A DNA stretch of 10,691 bases from the NCBI GenBank assembly GCA_016191565.1, contig JACPWA010000201.1, positions 1-10,691 on the forward strand. The letters are read 5' to 3'. Numbering within the stretch: position 1 is the first letter of the stretch; every line of letters starts with the position of its first letter. This document shows positions 6,300-10,691 of this stretch, one piece after another. The notes beneath the pieces are model-generated. The model ran no database searches. It was not told the DNA's origin and worked only from the letters and a program-made list of their open reading frames with translations. Source of the DNA: Simkania negevensis (GTDB lineage: Bacteria > Chlamydiota > Chlamydiia > Chlamydiales > Simkaniaceae). The position numbers were made by a program, and so were the translations under genes.

Positions 6300-7174
6300 T
6301 GAAGAAAAGCGAGGAGCTCTTGAAATTTTTCGGTGAAAAGCCCTCTATTTAAAAGGGCATTTTCTAACTTTTGCATCTCCTCATTAAAAAGAAGTAGGGT
6401 CTTTTTCATCCCAATACATCTAGCGATGTTTAAGCCTTCTTTTTCTTTTTTATCCTGACTAAAATCGCTTATATCATCGAGAATTTGAAAAGCCATTCCA
6501 AAATGAAAGGCGCATTGTTTTACCTCATAGATTCTCTCATATTTTCCTCCTCCAAAAATCCAACCAAAAAGGAAAGCGACCTCAAAAACAGTGATCGATT
6601 TTTTATAAATGACTTCTTGAATGTCAGAAAAACTTCTTCCTCTAGGGAAAAGATCTAAAAACTGTCCTCCCGTTGCCCCCAAATACCCAGAGCAGCGGCT
6701 AGCATGATCTAAAGCAATTACACAGACCTTTTCAGAAGCAGCACAAAAGGGAGTTTTTTGTGAGGCAAGTGACTCCACGCTTTCATAAATCTTCCGATAG
6801 CCAGCAGAAATTAGAGCATAACTTGCTAGAAGAGCAATGGTCTCTCCAAATTTTTTGTGCAGTGAGGGTTTCTCTCTTCTAAAATCATCATTATCCATGC
6901 AAGGAAGATCATCGGCAATCAGAGAAGCAGTATGAAAATATTCGATCGAAAGAGAAGGCTGTATCACATCCAGCCCATGACCAAGAGCTTCAGCTACCAA
7001 AAGTACGATAAGGGGACGGATCCTTTTCCCCCCATTTAAAAGGGCATAAGCACACGCGTCTCTTAGTTCCGACTCTTCCCCAAGATCTAAAATACTCTCT
7101 TCAAGAGAAATTTCAAAGCGCTTCTTCAAAGGCTTTAAAAGGGAAAGAGAAGGTTTTTCGCTTAAAACTGCCAT
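6278..7174 (-). CDS. ispA: Polyprenyl diphosphate synthase (geranylgeranyl/farnesyl diphosphate synthase)
   Basis: The 298 residues match E. coli IspA in length. Motifs seen are GGKRIRP (48-54), the first aspartate-rich motif [10 protein letters not shown] from D88 followed by FRR and KFGE, GGQFLDL (169-175), and the second aspartate-rich motif DDISD (233-237). It condenses isopentenyl diphosphate with allylic diphosphates in the cytoplasm to supply quinone side chains and the undecaprenyl carrier pathway. The residue five places before the first motif is A83, where bacterial farnesyl synthases have Phe or Tyr, which favours a longer C20 product. The ATG at 7174 has AAGGA 10 nt upstream, overlapping the stop of the glmU-like gene 17 bp away, so the two form one operon. 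The same pairing (CT628-CT629) is recalled from C. trachomatis. Its 3' end overlaps recA by 22 bp. Confidence 0.93.
   Translation of the reverse strand: MAVLSEKPSLSLLKPLKKRFEISLEESILDLGEESELRDACAYALLNGGKRIRPLIVLLVAEALGHGLDVIQPSLSIEYFHTASLIADDLPCMDNDDFRREKPSLHKKFGETIALLASYALISAGYRKIYESVESLASQKTPFCAASEKVCVIALDHASRCSGYLGATGGQFLDLFPRGRSFSDIQEVIYKKSITVFEVAFLFGWIFGGGKYERIYEVKQCAFHFGMAFQILDDISDFSQDKKEKEGLNIARCIGMKKTLLLFNEEMQKLENALLNRGLFTEKFQELLAFLHYRASAV
6335..6364 (+). terminator. Possible hairpin terminator for recA, inside ispA
   Basis: Starting 36 bp after the recA stop codon, GAAAAGCCCT (6335-6344) can pair with AGGGC-A-TTTTC (6354-6364), leaving a 9-nt loop and one bulged A. The T-run is only four bases. 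The segment is also ispA coding sequence on the other strand, so the pairing may be incidental. Confidence 0.25.
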
Positions 7175-7191
7175 TAATTAATTTATTTTCC

Positions 7192-7836
7192 TTATTTAGA
7201 AAGAAAAGGAACTGATGTGCAGGGTTTTACAAAGCTCTTCTTCAGTAGAAAGCTTCCAGGATTTGTCACCACATGACACCCAAGCATAGAATCATCCCCA
7301 ATGATTGCACCAAATTTCTTAAGACCTGTGCTAATTTTTTTCCCTTCTATTACCACTTTTATCTCTTGTTTATCAAGTCTTGTATTAGCACAAACCGCAC
7401 CAGCTCCCAGATTGACCCGATTTCCTAAAATCGAATCTCCAACGTAGTTAAAATGAGGCAGGGCACTATAGCTTAGGATGACAGAATGTTTCACTTCAGA
7501 AGCATGTCCAATCGTAGTGTGATCTCCAATTAATACATAAGGCCTCAAAAAAGCAGCATGTCTAATATTACAATTCTTCCCAATAAAAGCTGGCCCTTCA
7601 ATACAAACACCGGGACCAATACTACTTCCCTCTCCAATCGAGATTAAATGGGGGTGAATAAGAGTGGCTGAAGAGGGGATTTTGCAATCGACCTTTCCCA
7701 AAGGAAGAGAATGAAGATAACTCTCTAATTTTTTAAGTACTTCCCATACTTCCTTTGTTTCTAAAAAAAGTTCTCCGTAGGAAGAATCTTTAAGATCAAA
7801 GAAAAGGGAAGGAGGAAGTTTTGGATGATCCTTCAT
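7192..7836 (-). CDS. GlmU-like left-handed beta-helix acyltransferase, without a nucleotidyltransferase domain
   Basis: This 214-residue protein has about 50 residues of lead-in and then hexapeptide repeats forming a left-handed beta helix (about 55-200): IGEGSSIGPGVCIEG, IGKNCNIRH, IGDHTTIGHASEVKHS. The next part, PHFNYVGDSILGNRVNLGAG, resembles the C-terminal half of GlmU and of sugar-1-phosphate nucleotidylyltransferases. Counterparts of E. coli GlmU acetyltransferase residues seem present: R98, K116, H128, Y131 and N142. GlmU itself is about 450 residues and bifunctional; here the pyrophosphorylase half is missing and no frame upstream encodes it. The C. trachomatis homologue, recalled as CT629, is also short and named glmU. 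A likely role is acetyl-CoA-dependent acylation of an amino sugar or its phosphate; the substrate is uncertain. The ATG at 7836 has no clear ribosome binding site. ispA follows in the operon. Confidence 0.82.
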   Translation of the reverse strand: MKDHPKLPPSLFFDLKDSSYGELFLETKEVWEVLKKLESYLHSLPLGKVDCKIPSSATLIHPHLISIGEGSSIGPGVCIEGPAFIGKNCNIRHAAFLRPYVLIGDHTTIGHASEVKHSVILSYSALPHFNYVGDSILGNRVNLGAGAVCANTRLDKQEIKVVIEGKKISTGLKKFGAIIGDDSMLGCHVVTNPGSFLLKKSFVKPCTSVPFLSK

Positions 7837-8077
7837 AAAGTAGAATGCTTAAGCTTCTTTTAGACTACTTTAATTAGTTCTATCCATTCAAGAGAAGAAG
7901 GATATATAAATAAGATTCTCTTCTTCTTATAAGGGTGTGAAAGTGTAAATAACCTTCCATTTTGTCAGGAAGTTTATAATTGTTGATAAGCTGTTGATCT
8001 TACTCTTTGAAGCTTTAAGAAATAGGAAAGGGAAAGTTATGAACAAGAAGTTTTCAACTTGTGAACAAAGGAAAATA
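7837..8077. other. Non-coding divergent region with DnaA-box-like 9-mers and short direct repeats
   Basis: No credible gene lies here. Sites differing by one base from TTATNCACA are TTATTTACA (minus, 7944-7952), TTATCAACA (minus, 7981-7989) and TTATGAACA (plus, 8037-8045); TTGTGAACA (plus, 8059-8067) has two differences and repeats the previous site at a 22-bp interval. TGTTGAT occurs twice, at 7981 and 7992, 11 bp apart. A TATAAT at 7975-7980 has no partner -35. AGAAGAAG and CTTCTTCT around 7897-7932 could pair weakly. Genes to the left are mostly leftward and those to the right rightward, as at a replication origin. The motifs may also be chance in AT-rich DNA. Confidence 0.3.
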
Positions 8078-8152
8078 TCTGGGTGAGAGGATTTGAACCT
8101 CCGACCCCTAACACCCCATGCTAGTGCGCTAGCCAGTCTGCGCTACACCCAG
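8078..8152 (-). tRNA. tRNA-Pro (anticodon GGG)
   Basis: On the minus strand the cloverleaf reads acceptor CTGGGTG (8152-8146) paired with CACCCAG (8085-8079). The D arm is GCGC/GCGC with a 10-nt loop containing GG. The anticodon arm is CTAGC/GTTAG with loop ATGGGGT, giving GGG at 8117-8115. The variable loop is GGGTC, and the T arm is GGAGG, loop TTCAAAT, then CCTCT. The discriminator is A at 8078 and CCA is not encoded. The C1-G72 pair and A73 agree with proline tRNAs, and the layout matches E. coli proline tRNA. All stems pair, with G-U wobbles only. Confidence 0.93.
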
Positions 8153-8174
8153 ATACAAATATCTCACAAGGAAA

Positions 8175-8204
8175 AGCTTAAGAGGGTTGGAGGTTTCTGT
8201 CAAC
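8175..8204 (-). promoter_or_regulatory. Promoter of tRNA-Pro
   Basis: On the minus strand a perfect TTGACA (8204-8199) is followed after 18 bp by TAAGCT (8180-8175), a weak -10 box. The tRNA begins 22 bp further on. Confidence 0.5.
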
Positions 8205-8301
8205 ACCATATAAGGAAAATCAGCTTCCTTTTTTTATAGAAAAATTTTCTTTCCCATGCGAAGATGGTTTCTCCCTATCTATAGGAAAAAGGATTTAATC
8301 T

Positions 8302-8982
8302 ATGACAATGGCGATCGAAAGGAGCTGGCACGAAATGCTCAAAGAGGAGCTGCAAAAAGAATATATCCAGAAAATTAAAGGCTTTCTTAGGGAAGAAAGG
8401 GAGCGGGGTGCTGTAGTTTATCCTCCTCCCTCTTTGATTTTTCACGCCTTCTCTAAAACCCCCTTTTCCAAAGTTAAAGCAGTCATTATTGGGCAAGATC
8501 CCTACCATGGGGCTCATCAGGCGCATGGTCTTTCTTTTAGTGTACAGAAAGGGATTCCGATCCCTCCTTCTCTTAAAAATATCTATAAGGAGCTACAAGA
8601 CGATTTAGGGATCCCTCCAGCAAGTCATGGGTGTTTGGAAAAATGGGCAGAGCAGGGGGTACTTCTTCTCAATGCCACCTTAACAGTACGCGCAGGAGAG
8701 CCTCATTCCCATGCGGGCAAAGGATGGGAACTCTTTACGGATGCCGTTGTGGAAAAGCTTGCGGAAAGGGAGGATCCTATGGCGTTTATTCTTTGGGGAA
8801 AATGGGCTAAAGAAAAAGGGGAAAAGGTCTTAAATCAAAGAAAACACCCTCATCTTATTCTGGTTTCGGCACACCCCTCTCCTTACTCGGCGGCAAACTT
8901 TTTCGGCTCTCGCCCTTTTTCAAAAATCAATGAATTTTTAAAAAAATACGGAAAGACTCCTATAGATTGGAGATTAAACTAA
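8302..8982 (+). CDS. ung: Uracil-DNA glycosylase, family 1
   Basis: The 226 residues fit family 1 UDG. The water-activating motif GQDPYHG is at 64-70, with catalytic D66. LLLNATLTVR (121-130) supplies the uracil-binding asparagine, and HPSPYSA at 191-197 holds the catalytic H191 and the DNA-intercalation loop. It removes uracil from DNA to start base-excision repair. The ATG at 8302 is chosen because AAGGA ends 8 nt upstream; a second ATG two codons later would be too far from it. The upstream gap with tRNA-Pro shows no convincing promoter. The gene is followed with no gap by the MFS transporter gene, so the two are probably co-transcribed. All active-site residues are intact. Confidence 0.97.
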   Translation: MTMAIERSWHEMLKEELQKEYIQKIKGFLREERERGAVVYPPPSLIFHAFSKTPFSKVKAVIIGQDPYHGAHQAHGLSFSVQKGIPIPPSLKNIYKELQDDLGIPPASHGCLEKWAEQGVLLLNATLTVRAGEPHSHAGKGWELFTDAVVEKLAEREDPMAFILWGKWAKEKGEKVLNQRKHPHLILVSAHPSPYSAANFFGSRPFSKINEFLKKYGKTPIDWRLN

Positions 8983-10212
8983 ATGGAAAAGGAGAGGATC
9001 AAACGCTTTTCCTCTCTTCTCTCCCTTTTCTTTACTTTTTCTGTAGATAATTTAGGGGCAACGATCATCTTTCCTATTTTTGCTCCTCTTTTCATGGAAG
9101 TAGGACAGAGACTCTTTGCTCCTGATTTTCCTATTACTTATCGGACCACTCTCTTAGGTCTTTTTTATGGAATTTTTCCCTTGATGCAATTTCTTTTTGC
9201 TCCCTTGCTTGGGGAGTATGCTGATCGCCAAGGGAGGAGAAAAGCGTTGCTCCTCACTGCTTTTTTAACCCTTAGCGGGTTTGCTTTCAGCGCTGTTGGA
9301 ATTCATGATCGTTCTTTGCTTGAGATCTTTTTTGGACGGATGCTAATGGGGCTGGGAGCAGGAAATCTTTCGGTTTGTCTTTCTGCTTTATCTGATTTAA
9401 GCCCAAGACCAAAAGAAAAAGTCAAATATTTTAGCTATGGATCAGCGGTGGCAGGTTTTACTTTTATATTAGGTCCTTTTTTAGGAGGAAAACTCTCTGA
9501 TTCCTCACTAAGCTCCCTATTTCATCCCGCTTTTCCCATGTGGATTGGAGCTAGCCTTGCTCTAGTTAATCTTTTATTCCTCTTTTTTGCTTTTCAAGAA
9601 ACAATAAAGGAAAAATCCCAAAAACCTTTTGACTTTATCAAAGGGATTCATGGTATCCAAATCATTCTCCAAACAAAATCCATTAAAAGACTCTATTTGA
9701 TTTATTTTTTCTACCTCTTTTCTTGGACAGTGATCTATCTTTTTATTCCCGCTTTTTTAGTCGATGATTTTGAGCTCTCTAATTCGAAAATTGGGGATAT
9801 TTGTGCGCTAATGGGAGGATGTTGGGTCTTTGGCACAGCAGTCCTTCATCGTCTTTTTTTTAAAGTAGCCAGAGGACAAATGATTCTTAAGGGTGCATTT
9901 ATTCTTTTTTCCCTTGTGGTGCTCTTTATTCCCTTCATGAAAACCATCACCTCTTTTGTGTTAATTTTAGGAGTCTGTACAATGATCTCAGGACTGAGCT
10001 GGCCCTTATGTACAGGAGCGATTTCAAATGCCGCCTCTCCGGAAATGCAAGGGAAAGTGCTCGGTCTTAGCCAATCGATGCTTTCTCTTACCATGATGCT
10101 TTCTTCTCTCGTTGGTGGGCTTTTTATTCATAGTTATTCTTTTATCCCCTTTATCCTTTCCAGCCTCTCAACTTTGATTGCTTTTATAATTTTATTAATG
10201 ATAAAAAATTAA
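8983..10212 (+). CDS. Major facilitator superfamily transporter, TetA-like drug efflux type
   Basis: This 409-residue hydrophobic protein has about twelve likely membrane segments. The MFS motif A, GEYADRQGRRK, is at 77-87 between segments 2 and 3, and a motif C-like stretch GFTFILGPFLGG (about 158-169) in segment 5 is typical of proton-coupled antiporters. DN at 22-23 in segment 1 resembles the charged position of TetA-type exporters. A long loop at about 205-235 separates the two halves. It should sit in the inner membrane and export a small molecule, but the substrate cannot be predicted. The start codon directly follows the ung stop (TAAATG) and GGAG lies 10 nt upstream within ung, so translation is probably coupled. 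No truncation is seen. Confidence 0.88.
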   Translation: MEKERIKRFSSLLSLFFTFSVDNLGATIIFPIFAPLFMEVGQRLFAPDFPITYRTTLLGLFYGIFPLMQFLFAPLLGEYADRQGRRKALLLTAFLTLSGFAFSAVGIHDRSLLEIFFGRMLMGLGAGNLSVCLSALSDLSPRPKEKVKYFSYGSAVAGFTFILGPFLGGKLSDSSLSSLFHPAFPMWIGASLALVNLLFLFFAFQETIKEKSQKPFDFIKGIHGIQIILQTKSIKRLYLIYFFYLFSWTVIYLFIPAFLVDDFELSNSKIGDICALMGGCWVFGTAVLHRLFFKVARGQMILKGAFILFSLVVLFIPFMKTITSFVLILGVCTMISGLSWPLCTGAISNAASPEMQGKVLGLSQSMLSLTMMLSSLVGGLFIHSYSFIPFILSSLSTLIAFIILLMIKN

Positions 10213-10218
10213 CTTTTC

Positions 10219-10247
10219 TTGATTTTTAATAGATAATAAATTATAAT
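10219..10247 (+). promoter_or_regulatory. Promoter of the 119-residue protein gene
   Basis: TTGATT (10219-10224) and a perfect TATAAT (10242-10247) are spaced by 17 bp. Transcription would start near 10254, about 15 nt before the ATG. This suggests the downstream gene is not simply part of the ung-MFS operon. Confidence 0.6.
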
Positions 10248-10268
10248 TTTTGTAAAAAGAAAAAAACT

Positions 10269-10628
10269 ATGTATTATAAAAGCTTTCTCTTTCTACTAAG
10301 CCAACTTCTCACTTCAAGGAAAGGCAAAATTTTTCTTGAGGAGCATGAGATTTTTGTTGAAAAGAATTTTTCAAAAAATGTTTGGGTTTTAAAAGGAAAA
10401 ATTGCCCCTTCCCAATCCTTTATTCTTTTAGATTCGCTCAGCCCTGCAGGAAAGCTGCGTCTCGAATCTGCACAGCTTTACATCGAAAAAGATCCCGGTT
10501 CTAAGGAGCTTTTTCTCGTTCAAGAAATCCCTACTCCAAAGACCTTCCTCGCCTACAAAAAAGGGATGGAGGGGTTTCTTTCCTACCTCGCCCTCTGGGC
10601 TGAGGACAAAGAAGAAGCTATTTATTAA
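10269..10628 (+). CDS. Hypothetical protein, 119 residues
   Basis: I do not recognise this protein. The N-terminus MYYKSFLFLLSQLLTSRKGK has one hydrophobic stretch (about residues 5-14), too short to be a convincing membrane anchor or signal peptide. The rest looks like mixed alpha/beta soluble sequence with charged segments such as KIFLEEHEIFVEKNF and a segment FLSYLALWAEDKEEAIY at the end. There are no cysteines and no obvious catalytic motif. Codon use and composition resemble the neighbours. The ATG is preceded by an A-rich leader with no strong Shine-Dalgarno sequence but a good promoter. An open frame possibly beginning just after its TAA stop suggests it may be the first gene of a further unit. 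It is probably a real gene because of the promoter and the open length. Confidence 0.65.
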   Translation: MYYKSFLFLLSQLLTSRKGKIFLEEHEIFVEKNFSKNVWVLKGKIAPSQSFILLDSLSPAGKLRLESAQLYIEKDPGSKELFLVQEIPTPKTFLAYKKGMEGFLSYLALWAEDKEEAIY

Positions 10629-10662
10629 TAGACTTCTTTCGAAACTCGCTTTGTTTGGAAAA

Positions 10663-10691
10663 ATGGCGCGTTTTAGACAGGTCTTAAAAAC
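10663..10691 (+). CDS. Possible start of a further gene, cut by the window end
   Basis: From ATG at 10663 a frame reads MARFRQVLK and is open to the window edge, with GGA four bases upstream. The frame is also open upstream (with TTG at 10651 as an alternative start) back past the stop of the preceding gene. It is too short to identify. Confidence 0.25.

Noticed and set aside
6347..7046. The 14-mer ATTTAAAAGGGCAT occurs twice within ispA
   Set aside because: Both copies encode ALLN-x-G on the minus strand using the same codons; two copies are explained by coding chance and suggest no mobile repeat.
8045..8068. Hairpin AAGTT-TTC-AACTT downstream of tRNA-Pro as a terminator
   Set aside because: The stem is five AT-rich base pairs with no following T-run on either strand.
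8039..8086. A 14-codon frame starting at an ATG near 8039 with a purine-rich upstream sequence
   Set aside because: It is very short, runs into the tRNA-Pro gene on the other strand and precedes no gene it could regulate as a leader.

Overview
The window looks like chromosomal DNA from a member of the Chlamydiae outside the Chlamydiaceae (a Parachlamydia-, Waddlia- or Simkania-like endosymbiont). From memory of Chlamydia trachomatis gene order, four pieces match known chlamydial neighbourhoods: an aspartate/tyrosine aminotransferase followed by an mreC-like gene, an ispA gene paired with a short glmU-like acyltransferase gene, recA, and ung. A glucokinase gene, which I recall as absent from Chlamydiaceae but present in environmental chlamydiae, sits between these blocks. 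Base composition is moderately AT-rich and the genes are tightly packed. The taxonomic call is inference and needs a database search.

Layout. Bases 1-471 (+) hold the C-terminal end of a CDP-glycerol glycerophosphotransferase-type protein. It overlaps tail to tail with mreC (-), which follows an aminotransferase gene (-) through a GTGA stop/start overlap. A divergent gap then carries a promoter and a tRNA-Ala(GGC) gene (+). A DUF4143-type AAA ATPase gene (-), broken by a one-base frameshift, starts under two tandem operator-like palindromes and ends 2 bp from the tRNA. Glucokinase (-) and recA (+) diverge from an 84-bp gap. recA overlaps tail to tail with ispA (-), which lies 17 bp downstream of the glmU-like gene (-).

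A 465-bp gap (7837-8301) separates leftward genes from rightward genes. It contains tRNA-Pro(GGG) (-) with its promoter and a cluster of DnaA-box-like 9-mers. To its right are ung, an MFS transporter gene starting directly after the ung stop codon, a promoter, an unrecognised 119-residue protein, and possibly the start of another gene at the window edge.

Functionally the genes are mostly housekeeping: cell-shape maintenance (MreC), amino-acid transamination, glucose phosphorylation, recombination and uracil repair (RecA, Ung), prenyl diphosphate synthesis (IspA), an amino-sugar or nucleotide-sugar acyltransferase, and two tRNAs. The accessory-looking parts are the broken ATPase with its operators, the MFS exporter and the glycerophosphotransferase-like protein. 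I see no CRISPR array, insertion sequence, phage module or recognisable new defence system. The observations most worth checking are the tRNA-Ala with a broken G53-C61 pair, the frameshifted ATPase with its palindromes, and the DnaA-box-like cluster in the divergent gap.
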